Shown here one piece after another: positions 8,922 through 17,655 of a DNA stretch of 64,000 nucleotides; the first letter of the stretch is position 1; the number at the start of each line of letters is the position of its first letter. The position numbers were made by a program, and so were the translations under genes. The notes beneath the pieces were generated by a model. That model made no database searches and was not told the DNA's origin. It was given only the letters and a program-made list of their open reading frames with translations. The stretch is from Streptomyces klenkii (GTDB taxonomy: Bacteria > Actinomycetota > Actinomycetes > Streptomycetales > Streptomycetaceae). The stretch spans positions 600,593 through 664,592 of the forward strand of contig NZ_RBAM01000004.1 in NCBI RefSeq assembly GCF_003626645.1, given 5' to 3'.

Positions 8922-9418
8922 GCACTGCCCGTACGGACAGCGAGCAGGTCGAGCTGGCGAACACCGCGCTGTACGAGGCGGTGGAGCGCGGCGACACGGC
9001 CGCGATGGGCCGGCTGTGGCTGGACGACCCGGACGCCGAGGTGTCGTGCGTCCACCCGGGGTGGCCGGTGCTGCGCGGGCGCAGCGAGGTGCTCCGCTCG
9101 TACGCGCTGATCATGGCGAGTACGGACTACATCCAGTTCTTCCTGACCGATGTCGAGGTGGCGGTCGCCGGTGACACGGCCCTCGTGACCTGCACGGAGA
9201 ACATCCTCAGCGGCGGCCCGGCCGAGGAGGAGGGCGAGCTGGGGCCGCTCGTCGGCCAGCTGGTCGTGGCGACGAACGCGTTCCGGCGCGTCGGCGAGGA
9301 GTGGAAGGTGTGGTCGCACCACGGCTCGCCGGTGCTCGCCGGGCGCGACGAGGAGGACGACGACGAGGACGGCGCTACCGGCGGGAACGGCGGGGCGGAC
9401 GGCATTCCGGGGGCGTGA
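8918..9418 (+). CDS. NTF2-like/SnoaL-type protein coupled to folP
   Basis: The GTG start at 8918 overlaps the folP stop (ATGTGA), so translation is coupled. The 166-aa protein has the NTF2-like cone fold: helices in ANTALYEAVERGDTAAMGRLW, then strands VSCVHPGWPVLRG, a conserved pocket, and terminal VGEEWKVWSHHGSPV. The last 25 residues are an Asp/Glu then Gly-rich low-complexity tail. The family is common next to folP in Streptomyces as I recall, but its function is unknown. A catalytic role in pterin metabolism is conceivable but not shown by sequence. Confidence 0.8.
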   Translation: MSTARTDSEQVELANTALYEAVERGDTAAMGRLWLDDPDAEVSCVHPGWPVLRGRSEVLRSYALIMASTDYIQFFLTDVEVAVAGDTALVTCTENILSGGPAEEEGELGPLVGQLVVATNAFRRVGEEWKVWSHHGSPVLAGRDEEDDDEDGATGGNGGADGIPGA

Positions 9419-9730
9419 CGTATCTCGCGTTGCGCCGTGCTTCGCGTGGGGCTGCCGGGCGTCAGCGCGGCGGGCCCTCACCACTCGTTCGGGCTGCTGG
9501 GCGGGCGGGTAGGGGTGGGGCACCGGGTGTGCGGGTAAGCGCGGCGGAAGTCGTGGCCGGCCGGGCACGGCGGGTGCCCGAATGGGCCGGAAGTATGCAG
9601 AAGTATCCGTAAATGTGTGCAGGAATCCCTAGCGTCCGTGTGCGAGCGCTGTCGGTGCTCGCAGGTAGATTCGACGTGGGTACCGGGCATCGGAGGTGCC
9701 CCCGTCCGACGACCAGCAGGAGTGATTCGT
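9419..9730 (+). other. Intergenic region, probable promoter of folB-folK
   Basis: No coding gene is seen in these 312 bp. Positions 9590-9615 are locally A/T-rich for this genome. A GCGAGC/GCTCGC inverted repeat lies near 9642-9662. CAGGAG, 9 nt before GTG 9731, is the folB ribosome-binding site. The folB promoter is probably in the A/T-rich segment, but no clear -35/-10 pair could be assigned. Confidence 0.4.
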
Positions 9731-10090
9731 GTGGATCGTGTCGCGCTGCGCGGCCTGAAGGCCCGTGGGCACCACGGCGTGTTCCCCCGGGAGCGCGAGG
9801 AGGGCCAGACCTTCATCGTGGACCTCGTCCTGAGCCTGGACACCCGGCCCGCCGCCGCCTCCGACGACCTCACGAAGACCGTGCACTACGGCGTCGTCGC
9901 GGAGGAAGTGGTCGATATCGTCCAGGGTGAGCCCGTCGATCTCATCGAGACCCTGGCCGAGCGAATCGCCCAGAACTGCCTCAAGCACGATGCGGTGCGC
10001 GAGGTGGAGGTGACCGTCCACAAGCCGGACGCCCCCATCACCGTGCCCTTTGACGATGTGACGATCACTATTACGCGGAGCCGAGTATGA
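9731..10090 (+). CDS. folB: Dihydroneopterin aldolase
   Basis: Converts 7,8-dihydroneopterin to 6-hydroxymethyl-dihydropterin plus glycolaldehyde. Family features: MDRVALRGLKARGHHGVF at the N-terminus, catalytic-region KTVHYGVVAEEV, LIETLAERIA, and the C-terminal lysine segment VHKPDAPI. GTG 9731 gives the standard 119 aa; the upstream extension in frame (from 9617) is unconserved. The stop overlaps the folK ATG by 4 nt. Confidence 0.95.
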   Translation: MDRVALRGLKARGHHGVFPREREEGQTFIVDLVLSLDTRPAAASDDLTKTVHYGVVAEEVVDIVQGEPVDLIETLAERIAQNCLKHDAVREVEVTVHKPDAPITVPFDDVTITITRSRV

Positions 10091-10680
10091 GCAGCAGCGA
10101 CCCGACCGTGCAGCCGGTGCCCGCCTCCGTGGTGGAGCAGGTGGACGCGGCGGACGTGACCCTGAGCAATCCCAAACGAGCCGTGATCTCCCTCGGCAGC
10201 AATCTCGGCAACCGCCTGGAGACCCTCCAGGGTGCGATCGACGCCCTGGAAGACACGCCCGGCCTCCGGGTCAAGGCCGTCTCCCCGGTCTACGAGACGG
10301 AGCCGTGGGGCGTCGAGCCCGGCACCCAGCCCTCGTATTTCAACGCCGTCGTGCTCGTGAAGACCACCCTCCCGCCGGACTCCCTGCTTGAGCGCGGTCA
10401 CGCCATCGAGGAGGCCTTCGAGCGGGTGCGGGACGAGCGCTGGGGGCCGCGCACGCTCGATGTCGACATCGTCGCCTACCAGGACGTCGTCTCCGCCGAC
10501 CCCGTGCTGACCCTGCCGCACCCGCGCGCCCATGAGCGCGCCTTCGTCCTCGCGCCCTGGCACGATGTGGACCCGGAGGCCGTCGTCCCGGGCCGCGGCG
10601 CGGTCGTCGAGCTGCTCGCCGCGGTCGGCACGGAAGGCGTGCAGCCCCGGGTCGACCTGGAACTCCGGCTGCCCGAGTAG
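10087..10680 (+). CDS. folK: 2-amino-4-hydroxy-6-hydroxymethyldihydropteridine diphosphokinase
   Basis: Adds pyrophosphate to hydroxymethyldihydropterin, making the FolP substrate. HPPK motifs: ISLGSNLGNRLETLQGA, VYETEPWG, RWGPRTLDVDIVAY and LPHPRAHERAFVLAPW. It starts in the ATGA overlap with folB. About 30 extra N-terminal residues precede the first conserved strand. Length is 197 aa. Confidence 0.95.
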   Translation: MSSSDPTVQPVPASVVEQVDAADVTLSNPKRAVISLGSNLGNRLETLQGAIDALEDTPGLRVKAVSPVYETEPWGVEPGTQPSYFNAVVLVKTTLPPDSLLERGHAIEEAFERVRDERWGPRTLDVDIVAYQDVVSADPVLTLPHPRAHERAFVLAPWHDVDPEAVVPGRGAVVELLAAVGTEGVQPRVDLELRLPE

Positions 10681-10734
10681 TCGTTTAGTTGTTGGACTGC
10701 TGAGAACGCGATCGAGATGAGGAGCGACGGCTCG

Positions 10735-11229
10735 GTGAGGCAACTGCGGATCGGGGTGCTGGCCGGGCTGTTCGCCGTGGCCGGCCTCCTCTCCTGGGCG
10801 GGCGCCCGGCTGTGGGACTCGGTCGGCACGCTGCCGCGGGTGCCGGTGGCCGCGCCCATCGTGCTGGCGGTCATCGCCGTCGTCCTCGCGGCCACGGCGC
10901 TCTCCCTGCGCGCCCGGCTGCGGGCGCAGCGCGAGCGGCGGCCCGGCGCGAAGGGCGTCGATCCGCTGGTGGCCGCCCGCGCGGTCGTCTTCGGCCAGGC
11001 CAGCGCGCTGGTCGCGGCGCTCGTGGCCGGCATGTACGGCGGCGTCGGCGTCTTCCTCGGCCTCGACGGCCTGGACGTCGAGCCCCGCCGCGACCAGGTG
11101 ATCTACGCGGGCGCGTCCGTCGTCGCCGGCATCGCGGTAATCGCCGCGGCGTTCTTCCTGGAACGCGTCTGCAAACTCCCGGAGGACGACGAAGAGGGCC
11201 CGGGGGGCACGGGAACGGTGCGGGGCTAG
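10735..11229 (+). CDS. DUF3180 family membrane protein
   Basis: Conserved actinobacterial membrane protein that regularly follows folK; function unknown. There are four hydrophobic segments (LAGLFAVAGLLSWAGARLW, the PIVLAVIAVVLAATALS region, a segment around ASALVAALVAGMYGG, and a C-terminal AGASVVAGIAVIAAAFF). A basic loop with RRPGAKGVDPLVAARAVV is the best conserved part. GTG 10735 is preferred because GAGGAG lies 10 nt upstream; ATG 10717 in frame has no ribosome-binding site. About 164 aa. Confidence 0.85.
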   Translation: MRQLRIGVLAGLFAVAGLLSWAGARLWDSVGTLPRVPVAAPIVLAVIAVVLAATALSLRARLRAQRERRPGAKGVDPLVAARAVVFGQASALVAALVAGMYGGVGVFLGLDGLDVEPRRDQVIYAGASVVAGIAVIAAAFFLERVCKLPEDDEEGPGGTGTVRG

Positions 11230-11255
11230 CGGGACGGCCTCCGGCCACGGGCCAG

Positions 11256-11309
11256 GGGTGCCGCGCACCCTTGATCCCGCCGCGGGTCACGGGTGCCGCG
11301 CACCCTTGA
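11256..11309. repeat. Direct repeat of a small hairpin
   Basis: GGGTGCCGCGCACCCTTGA occurs at 11256-11274 and again at 11291-11309 (period 35). Each copy can form a GGGTG/CACCC hairpin, possibly terminators for the DUF3180 gene. Confidence 0.6.
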
Positions 11310-11321
11310 ATCCGCCGCAAT

Positions 11322-11412
11322 GGCGCGTCACCACAACGGTGGATCCCGGCGGTGCCGAGCCCGCCTGAGGCGCGTACGGCACCGCCGGACACCGCCGCTG
11401 TGGCTGCGCGCC
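11322..11412. repeat. Palindromic dispersed repeat, copy A
   Basis: An inner perfect 11-bp inverted repeat (CCGGCGGTGCC at 11346-11356 with GGCACCGCCGG at 11378-11388) is flanked by outer arms ACCACAACGG and CCGCTGTGG. Two related copies occur at 54.7-54.9 kb. It lies between the convergent DUF3180 and ABC ATPase genes and may also act as a terminator. Confidence 0.65.
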
Positions 11413-11472
11413 GCCGCGGCGGACAGAGGGGGTGAGGCCGGCACGGCCGCTCGGCAGGAGAGCAGCCCCGGG

Positions 11473-12636
11473 CTACGCCCCAGGGATGCTCTCCAGATTT
11501 ACGTCGCTGCGCGCAGCGCCCCGCGCGTCCGCGTCAATCGAGCGTCGCAGCGCCTCATGCAGCCGCGCCGGGGTCAGGACCCCGACGAAGCGGTCCGTCG
11601 CGTCGCCGTCGAGGACGGCGATCCAGCCCGCGTCGTGCTGGAGCATCGTGCTGAAGGCCTGCTTGAGGGAGGCGCCGACGGGGAGCCACGCGTCCATGCG
11701 GCGGGCCCGGTCCCGTACGGTGCCGCCGCCCGCGAGGGCCTCCGCCGAGACCCAGCCGTGCAGCCGCCCGGCCTCGCCGAGGACCACGGCCCACTGGGCG
11801 CCGTCCGAGGCGAGGGCGGCCGCCGCCGCGGCGGCCGTGTCGTCCAGCCGCACGACCGGCGGCTGTTCGAGGTCGCCCTCCTCGATCGGGGTGACCGAGA
11901 GCCGCTTGAGCCCCCGGTCGGCCCCGACGAAGTCGGCGACGTACGGCGTGGCGGGCGCGCCCAGCACCGTGGCCGGCGCGTCGAACTGTTCGATGCGGCC
12001 CTGCCCGTAGACGGCGATGCGGTCGCCGAGCCGGACCGCCTCCTCGATGTCGTGCGTGACGAACAGCACGGTCTTGCGCACCTGCGACTGGAGCCGCAGG
12101 AACTCGTTCTGGAGCCGCTCCCGCACCACGGGGTCGACCGCCCCGAACGGCTCGTCCATGAGCAGGACGGGCGGGTCGGCGGCGAGGGCCCGGGCGACCC
12201 CGACCCGCTGCCGCTGCCCGCCGGAGAGCTGGTGCGGATAGCGGGCGCCGTGGACGGCGGGGTCGAGGCCGACGAGGTCGAGGAGCTCGGCCGCGCGGTC
12301 GCGGGCCTTCTTGCGCTGCCAGCCCAGCAGGTGGGGGACGGTCGCGGTGTTCTCCAGCACGGTCTTGTGCGGGAAGAGGCCGACCTGCTGGATGACGTAG
12401 CCGATGCGGCGCCGCAGTTCGACGGGGTCGACGCCGGAGATGTCCTCGCCGTCGAGGAGGATCCGGCCGGACGTGGGCTCGGTGAGCCGGTTGACCATCT
12501 TCATCGTGGTGGTCTTGCCGCAGCCCGAGGGCCCCACGAGCGTGACGAGCTCGCCCTCCGCCACTTCGAAGGACAGGTCGTCCACGGCTGTCGTGCCGTC
12601 GGCGTAGCGCTTGGTGACGTGCTCGAAGCGGATCAT
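11473..12636 (-). CDS. Glycine betaine/choline-type ABC transporter ATPase with CBS domains
   Basis: ATP-hydrolysing subunit of an OpuC/ProU-like osmoprotectant importer; the two permeases and binding protein lie divergently downstream. ABC motifs: Walker A GPSGCGKTTT, Q-loop YVIQQVGLFPH, signature LSGGQRQRV, Walker B VLLMDEPFGAVD and switch His in VTHDIEEA. After about residue 260 the protein carries two weak CBS-like repeats (AQWAVVLGEAGRLHGWVSAE and AGWIAVLDGDATDRFVGVLT), which in OpuA-type transporters sense ionic strength. Length 387 aa is typical. Confidence 0.9.
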   Translation of the reverse strand: MIRFEHVTKRYADGTTAVDDLSFEVAEGELVTLVGPSGCGKTTTMKMVNRLTEPTSGRILLDGEDISGVDPVELRRRIGYVIQQVGLFPHKTVLENTATVPHLLGWQRKKARDRAAELLDLVGLDPAVHGARYPHQLSGGQRQRVGVARALAADPPVLLMDEPFGAVDPVVRERLQNEFLRLQSQVRKTVLFVTHDIEEAVRLGDRIAVYGQGRIEQFDAPATVLGAPATPYVADFVGADRGLKRLSVTPIEEGDLEQPPVVRLDDTAAAAAAALASDGAQWAVVLGEAGRLHGWVSAEALAGGGTVRDRARRMDAWLPVGASLKQAFSTMLQHDAGWIAVLDGDATDRFVGVLTPARLHEALRRSIDADARGAARSDVNLESIPGA

Positions 12637-12772
12637 GGTTCCCCATTCTGGCCGTACTCGCTGGGGACATTGTTGCCGTTGTGTGGCGGCCGGCTCGAAT
12701 GTCAGTGCCCCGGGTTAGGGTCGCAGGTGACCGGAAAACCGTGGGTCTACGGCCAGGGGGAGGTGGGAGCGC

Positions 12773-13453
12773 ATGGCGGGGCAGTCCTGCCTGATCAGCA
12801 ATGACTGGATCTGCGGCGAGTATCTGCGGACCCGGGGCCAGGAGCTGACGGACGCCACGCTCCAGCACGTCGGCATCACGCTCGCGTCGGTGGCCATAGG
12901 CCTGCTCGTGGCCTTCCCGCTCGCGTTGCTGGCCCGCCGGTGGCGCGCCGCTGCGGGCCCGGTCCTCGGCCTGACCACCGTGCTCTACACGGTGCCGTCG
13001 CTGGCGATGTTCTCGCTGCTGGTGCCGTTCTTCGGGCTGTCCGTGTCGGTGGTGGTCACGGGCCTCGTGCTGTATTCGCTGACGATCCTCGTGCGGAACA
13101 TCCTCGCGGGGCTCGCGTCGGTGCCGGAGGAGGCGAGGGAGGCGGCGCGCGGCATGGGCTACGGCCCGGTGCGCCTGCTCTTCGGGGTCGAACTGCCGCT
13201 GGCGCTGCCCGCCCTGATGGCGGGCCTGCGGATCACCACGGTGTCCACGATCTCGCTCACCACGGTCGGCGCGATCCTGCACTACGGCGGCCTGGGCAAC
13301 CTCGTCTACGACGGCATGCACAGCTATTTCAAGGCGCAGGTGCTCACCGCGTCGGTGCTGTGCGTCGCGCTGGCCGTCGCGGCGGACCTGCTCCTGCTGC
13401 TCGTCCAGCGGCTGCTGACGCCGTGGACGCGCGCGGGCAAGGGGGCGGTCTGA
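12773..13453 (+). CDS. Osmoprotectant ABC transporter permease 1 (OpuCB/ProW-like)
   Basis: Inner-membrane channel subunit with five to six hydrophobic segments and the EAA-type loop VPEEAREAARGMGYGPVRLL that contacts the ATPase. Start ATG 12773 has GGAGG upstream. The stop overlaps the next permease start by 1 nt (TGATG), so the two permeases are coupled. Length is 226 aa. Confidence 0.9.
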   Translation: MAGQSCLISNDWICGEYLRTRGQELTDATLQHVGITLASVAIGLLVAFPLALLARRWRAAAGPVLGLTTVLYTVPSLAMFSLLVPFFGLSVSVVVTGLVLYSLTILVRNILAGLASVPEEAREAARGMGYGPVRLLFGVELPLALPALMAGLRITTVSTISLTTVGAILHYGGLGNLVYDGMHSYFKAQVLTASVLCVALAVAADLLLLLVQRLLTPWTRAGKGAV

Positions 13454-14136
13454 TGGGCGTCGTGGAGCGCACGTGGTCCTGGCTGGCTACCGGAGCGCAC
13501 TGGTCGGGCCCGGACGGCGTGTGGCACCGGCTCGGTGAGCACCTCTTCCTGACCGCGGTGTGCCTGGCGATCTCCTGCGCGATAGCGCTGCCGGTGGCCG
13601 TGCTGCTGGGCCACCTGGGCAAGGGCGGCGCCCTCGCGGTCAACATCTCCAACGCGGGCCGCGCCGTGCCCACTTTCGCGGTGCTGGTGCTGTTGCTGCT
13701 CAGCCCGCTGGGCACGCACGGCTCCTGGCCCACCGTCATCGCGCTGGTGCTGTTCGCGATACCGCCGCTGCTGACCAACGCCTACGTGGGCATGCGCGAG
13801 GTGGACCGCGATGTGGTCGAGGCGGCCCGCGGCATGGGAATGACGGGCCGTCAGCTCATAGCGCGCGTGGAGCTCCCGCTGGCGTTCCCGCTGATCGTGA
13901 CGGGCGTGCGGACCGCCGCCGTGCAGGTCGTCGCGACGACCACGCTCGCCGCCCTGCCCGGTGGCGGCGGCCTGGGCCGCATCATCACGGCGGGCTTCCG
14001 GCTCACCGACACCGCCCAGGTGGTGGCCGGCGCCGTGCTGGTGGCGGCGCTCGCGCTGCTCGTCGAAGGCGTGCTGATGCTGGCGGAGCGGCTGTTCGAC
14101 CCGGTGCGCCGGCGTACGGGGCCGGTGCCGGGGTAG
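13453..14136 (+). CDS. Osmoprotectant ABC transporter permease 2 (OpuCD/ProW-like)
   Basis: Second permease of the importer, 227 aa. The coupling loop is VDRDVVEAARGMGMTGRQLI; hydrophobic segments surround it. ATG 13453 overlaps the previous stop. The order ATPase (divergent), permease, permease, binding protein is the OpuC type with two different permeases. Confidence 0.9.
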   Translation: MGVVERTWSWLATGAHWSGPDGVWHRLGEHLFLTAVCLAISCAIALPVAVLLGHLGKGGALAVNISNAGRAVPTFAVLVLLLLSPLGTHGSWPTVIALVLFAIPPLLTNAYVGMREVDRDVVEAARGMGMTGRQLIARVELPLAFPLIVTGVRTAAVQVVATTTLAALPGGGGLGRIITAGFRLTDTAQVVAGAVLVAALALLVEGVLMLAERLFDPVRRRTGPVPG

Positions 14137-14205
14137 GCGCGGCGCCGGTCAGCGAAGCGACGGCGGCCGGAGAGCCCGCCGACGGAACCGAAGGGCAGAT
14201 TTCCC

Positions 14206-15210
14206 ATGTTTCCCATGTCTCCCATGAGCAGCACCCCGCGCCGGGCGCGGACCTCCCGCGCCCTGCTGGCGACGGCCGCCGTCGGCGTCCTCGCGGCCGG
14301 CCTCGCCGCGTGCGGCGGCGACAGCCTGGAGAAGTCCGGCACCGGAGGAGGCGGCGGATCGGCGAAACCGGGTGAGAACGCGCTGGTCATCGGCTCGGCC
14401 GGGTTCACCGAGTCCAGAGTGCTGGCCGAGATATACGCGGGCCTGCTGAAGGACGCCGGATATTCCCCGACGATCAAGACCACCGAAGCCCGCGAGCTCT
14501 ATGAACCGGAGCTGGAGAAGGGCCGGATCGACGTCGTCCCGGAGTATGCGGCGACGCTCGCCGAATTCCTGAACAAGAAGCAGAACGGCAAGGACGCACC
14601 CACCGTCGCGTCCGCCGACGCCGGTGCCACGGTGACGGCCCTGCGGAAACTCGCGGAGCCGCGCGGACTGAAGGTGCTCGACCCCGGCCGCGCGGTCGAT
14701 CAGAACGCCTTCGCCGTAACCACGGAGTTCGCGGAGAAACACCAGCTCAAGACGCTTTCCGACCTGGGGAAGTCCGGTCAGGAGGTCAAGCTCGCGGCCG
14801 GTGACGAATGCCCGCAGCGGCCCTTCTGCCAGCCCGGTCTGGAGAAGACGTACGGCATCCGCGTCACGGGCATCGCCCCGCTGGAGGTGGGCAGCGTCCA
14901 GGCCAAGCAGGCGGTCAAGGACGGCAAGGCCCAGCTGCTCCTGACCACGACCACGGACGCCACGCTCGAACAGTTCGGACTGGTCCTGCTCAAGGACGAC
15001 AAGAAGCTCCAGAACTCCGACAACGTGCTGCCCGTGGTGAATGCACAGAAGGCGGGTTCGCAGAAGGTCGCGGACGCCCTCGCGAAGCTCACCAGGGTGC
15101 TGACCACGGAAGATCTCACCGAACTCAACAAGAAGGTGGATGCGCAGCGGCTCAAGCCCGCCGATGTCGCCGCGCAGTACCTCAAGGAGAAGCGGCTCCT
15201 GACGAAGTGA
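14206..15210 (+). CDS. Glycine betaine/choline-type substrate-binding lipoprotein
   Basis: Extracytoplasmic receptor for the importer. Lipoprotein signal: basic start, hydrophobic core, lipobox LAAC (Cys about residue 36). The mature part is an OpuAC domain: VIGSAGFTESRVLAEIYAGLL, RIDVVPEYAATL, and VLPVVNAQKAGSQKVADAL. Three in-frame ATGs (14206, 14215, 14224) are created by a tandem 9-bp repeat (TTTCCCATG, TTTCCCATG, TCTCCCATG). The first is nearest the weak AAGGG site, but the true start is uncertain. Ligand not determinable from sequence alone. Confidence 0.88.
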   Translation: MFPMSPMSSTPRRARTSRALLATAAVGVLAAGLAACGGDSLEKSGTGGGGGSAKPGENALVIGSAGFTESRVLAEIYAGLLKDAGYSPTIKTTEARELYEPELEKGRIDVVPEYAATLAEFLNKKQNGKDAPTVASADAGATVTALRKLAEPRGLKVLDPGRAVDQNAFAVTTEFAEKHQLKTLSDLGKSGQEVKLAAGDECPQRPFCQPGLEKTYGIRVTGIAPLEVGSVQAKQAVKDGKAQLLLTTTTDATLEQFGLVLLKDDKKLQNSDNVLPVVNAQKAGSQKVADALAKLTRVLTTEDLTELNKKVDAQRLKPADVAAQYLKEKRLLTK

Positions 15211-15294
15211 GAGGTGTAGGAGACAAGTAAGATTAGGGGAACAGTTTCGTGGTGGAGTCACACTCCCGAGGCGACGCACGGTAAGTTTCAGGCC

Positions 15295-16335
15295 ATGCCA
15301 CGAGGACGCCACCGCCATTCGCCATCCCTGCACAGGCTCCTTCCCCCATCGGCCGTCGCCGCGACATCGGTCGCCTGCGCCGCCGGTGCATGGGTGGTAG
15401 GTGAAACGGTCGTCATCCGGGGTCTCGCCGCGGCGGCTGCCGCCGCCGCGGTGGTCGGCGCCGTGCTGATGCGCCGTTGGGACCGCTCCGCCGGGAGGCG
15501 GGTCGCCCAGCTCACCGCCGCCCGCACCCGCGACGAGTGGAAGACCGAGGAGCGCATAGCCGAGCTGGAGACGGACCTGGAGGACACCCGGGCGGCCAAG
15601 ACCCGCCTGGAGTCCAAGCTGCGCGGTAAGCGCGCCGAGCTGGCCCGCCTCCGCACGGAGCACGCCGACCTGCTGCGCCGCTACGCCGCCGCCGAGACCG
15701 GGCGGGCCAGCGCGCTGGAGAGCCGCCGCGTCGCCCGCGGCGGCGCGGCGGCGCTGGAGTCCGGCGCCCCGCTCAAGGTGCCCGGCCCCGCCGTCGATCC
15801 GGCCGCGTTCCGCAAGGCCGCGGAGGTGCTGCGCGGCCTCGCCGGCGGCGAGGCGGCCGCCGGGGCGGAGTCCCGGCCCGGCCTGAAGCCCGTGACGGCG
15901 CCTCAGGCGGCGCCCAAGGCCGTGCCCCAGCCGCGTACGGAGACCCGCAAGGGCGGCCCGCGCGGTGCCCGGCGGACGGACGGCGGGAGCAAGGCGGACG
16001 GCCCGGCCGCCGCCCCCGCGCCCCAGGCCGCCGACGGCGCCGAGACCGTCGCGCCGGGGCCCGCCGCCGCGAAGCCCGCCGTGCCGCAGTCCCCGGCCCG
16101 GCGCCCCGCCTCCCGCACCACGGGCGGCTTCGACTTCTTCGGCACCCAGGGCTCCGCCCCGGCCCCGCGCCCCGTCGAGGAGACGGACCTCGCGGACGTC
16201 GTCGGCGAGGAGGCGCTCGCCGAGGCCAAGGCCGAAGCGGACGGCGAGCCGGCCGGTGACGACGTCATCGACCTGACCGCGCACGACGAGACCGAGCAGA
16301 TAGACGTGGCCGAGCTGCGGACGGCCGTCTCGTAG
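15295..16335 (+). CDS. Streptomyces-type membrane protein with coiled coil and Pro/Ala-rich tail
   Basis: 346 aa, function unknown. Two N-terminal hydrophobic segments (about residues 18-35 and 40-58) are followed by a strongly charged heptad stretch of about 70 residues (from TAARTRDEWKTEERIAELE into RAELARLRTEHADLL) predicted as coiled coil. A long Ala/Pro-rich linker and an acidic C-terminus follow. Topology suggests a cytoplasmic scaffold tethered to the membrane. TAAGTT (15282-15287) lies 7 nt before ATG 15295, so the mRNA may be leaderless. It faces nuoD2 with a shared terminator between. Confidence 0.65.
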   Translation: MPRGRHRHSPSLHRLLPPSAVAATSVACAAGAWVVGETVVIRGLAAAAAAAAVVGAVLMRRWDRSAGRRVAQLTAARTRDEWKTEERIAELETDLEDTRAAKTRLESKLRGKRAELARLRTEHADLLRRYAAAETGRASALESRRVARGGAAALESGAPLKVPGPAVDPAAFRKAAEVLRGLAGGEAAAGAESRPGLKPVTAPQAAPKAVPQPRTETRKGGPRGARRTDGGSKADGPAAAPAPQAADGAETVAPGPAAAKPAVPQSPARRPASRTTGGFDFFGTQGSAPAPRPVEETDLADVVGEEALAEAKAEADGEPAGDDVIDLTAHDETEQIDVAELRTAVS

Positions 16336-16366
16336 GCGGTCACGAAGCCCGGCCCGCATGCAGAAA

Positions 16367-16402
16367 CGAAACCCCCGGCGGGGACTCCCGCCGGGGGTTT
16401 CG
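16367..16402. terminator. Bidirectional terminator
   Basis: A perfect 16-bp stem (CGAAACCCCCGGCGGG and its complement) with loop GACT lies between convergent genes, 31 bp after the stop of one and 30 bp after the stop of nuoD2. Confidence 0.9.
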
Positions 16403-16432
16403 TCGACCAGCCGGCCTGCTTGCCGGTTCGGC

Positions 16433-17575
16433 CTACTTGTCGATGTCGCCCACGACGAAGAACAGCGACCCCAGGATCGCCACCATGTCGGCGACCAGCG
16501 TCCCCGGCAGCAGCTCCGTCAGGGCCTGGATGTTGTTGAAGGACGCGGAGCGCAGCTTCAGCCGGTACGGGGTCTTCTCGCCCTTCGAGACGAGGTAGTA
16601 GCCGTTGAGGCCGAGCGGGTTCTCGGTCCACGCGTACGTCGCGCCCTCGGGCGCCTTCAGCACCTTCGGCAGCCGCTGGTTGATCGGCCCCGGCGGCAGC
16701 TCGGCGATCCGGTCGAGGCAGGCCTCCGCGAGCTCCAGCGCGTTGTGCGTCTGCTCCAGCAGGCACTCGAAGCGGGCCAGGCAGTCGCCGTCCTCGCGGG
16801 TGACGACCTTGAGCACGTCCTGGAGTTCCCCGTAGGCGAGGTACGGCTCGTCGCGCCGCAGGTCGAAGTCGACGCCGGACGCGCGGGCGATCGGCCCGCT
16901 CACCCCGTACGCGTGCACCGTCTCCGGCGCGAGGACGCCGACGCCGCGCGTGCGGCCCCGGAAGATCTCGTTGCCGAGGACGAGCCGGTCGTAGACGTCC
17001 ATCCGGGAGCGGACCTGGGCCACGGCGTGCCGCGCCCGGCCGAGCCAGCCGGCCGGCAGGTCCTCCTTCAGGCCGCCGACGCGGTTGAACATGTAGTGCA
17101 TCCGGCCGCCGGAGACCTCCTCCATCACCGTCTGGAGCTCCTCGCGCTCGTGGAAGGCGTGGAAGACGGGGGTGATGCCGCCGAGCTCCAGGGGGTAGGA
17201 GCCGAGGAACATCAGGTGGTTGAGGACCCGGTTCAGCTCGGCGAGCAGCGTACGGGTCCACACGGCGCGCTCGGGGACCTCCATGCCGAGCATCCGCTCC
17301 ACGGCCAGGACGACGCCCAGCTCGTTGGAGAACGCCGACAGCCAGTCGTGGCGGTTGGCGAGCACGATGATCTGCCGGTAGTCGCGGGCCTCGAACAGCT
17401 TCTCCGCGCCGCGGTGCATGTAGCCGATGATCGGCTCGGCCTCCCGGACCCGCTCGCCGTCGAGGACGAGCCGCAGGCGCAGCACGCCGTGCGTGGACGG
17501 GTGCTGGGGTCCGATGTTGAGCACCATGTCGGTGCTCTCCGCCGCACCGCCGATGCCGACTGTCGTCTCCGTCAT
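16433..17575 (-). CDS. nuoD2: NuoD-like subunit, solitary second copy (NuoD2)
   Basis: Homologue of the 49-kDa subunit of NADH:quinone oxidoreductase (380 aa) without neighbouring nuo genes. Counting from ATG 17575 (ATG 17584 is also possible), His29 in HPSTHG and Arg55 in HRGAEK match His59 and Arg85 of bovine NDUFS2 with the same 26-residue spacing, and the N2-cluster motif SGGRMH is kept. The quinone-binding tyrosine (Tyr108 in bovine, 49 residues after the His) is Trp78 here, in NRHDWLSAF. Thus the fold is intact but the quinone site is altered. A MidA/NDUFAF7-like methyltransferase lies just upstream on the same strand. A distinct role outside standard complex I is possible. Confidence 0.9.
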   Translation of the reverse strand: MTETTVGIGGAAESTDMVLNIGPQHPSTHGVLRLRLVLDGERVREAEPIIGYMHRGAEKLFEARDYRQIIVLANRHDWLSAFSNELGVVLAVERMLGMEVPERAVWTRTLLAELNRVLNHLMFLGSYPLELGGITPVFHAFHEREELQTVMEEVSGGRMHYMFNRVGGLKEDLPAGWLGRARHAVAQVRSRMDVYDRLVLGNEIFRGRTRGVGVLAPETVHAYGVSGPIARASGVDFDLRRDEPYLAYGELQDVLKVVTREDGDCLARFECLLEQTHNALELAEACLDRIAELPPGPINQRLPKVLKAPEGATYAWTENPLGLNGYYLVSKGEKTPYRLKLRSASFNNIQALTELLPGTLVADMVAILGSLFFVVGDIDK

Positions 17576-17655
17576 GGGGGTCATGGGGATAAGTCTGTCA
17601 GCCTTCTCCGCAAGGCCGGTCCCGGTGCCGCTTCCAGGCGGTCCGGGCGCCGCTC

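Noticed and set aside
11256..11309. CRISPR-like array
   Set aside because: Only two 19-bp copies, no spacers of uniform length, no cas genes in the window.
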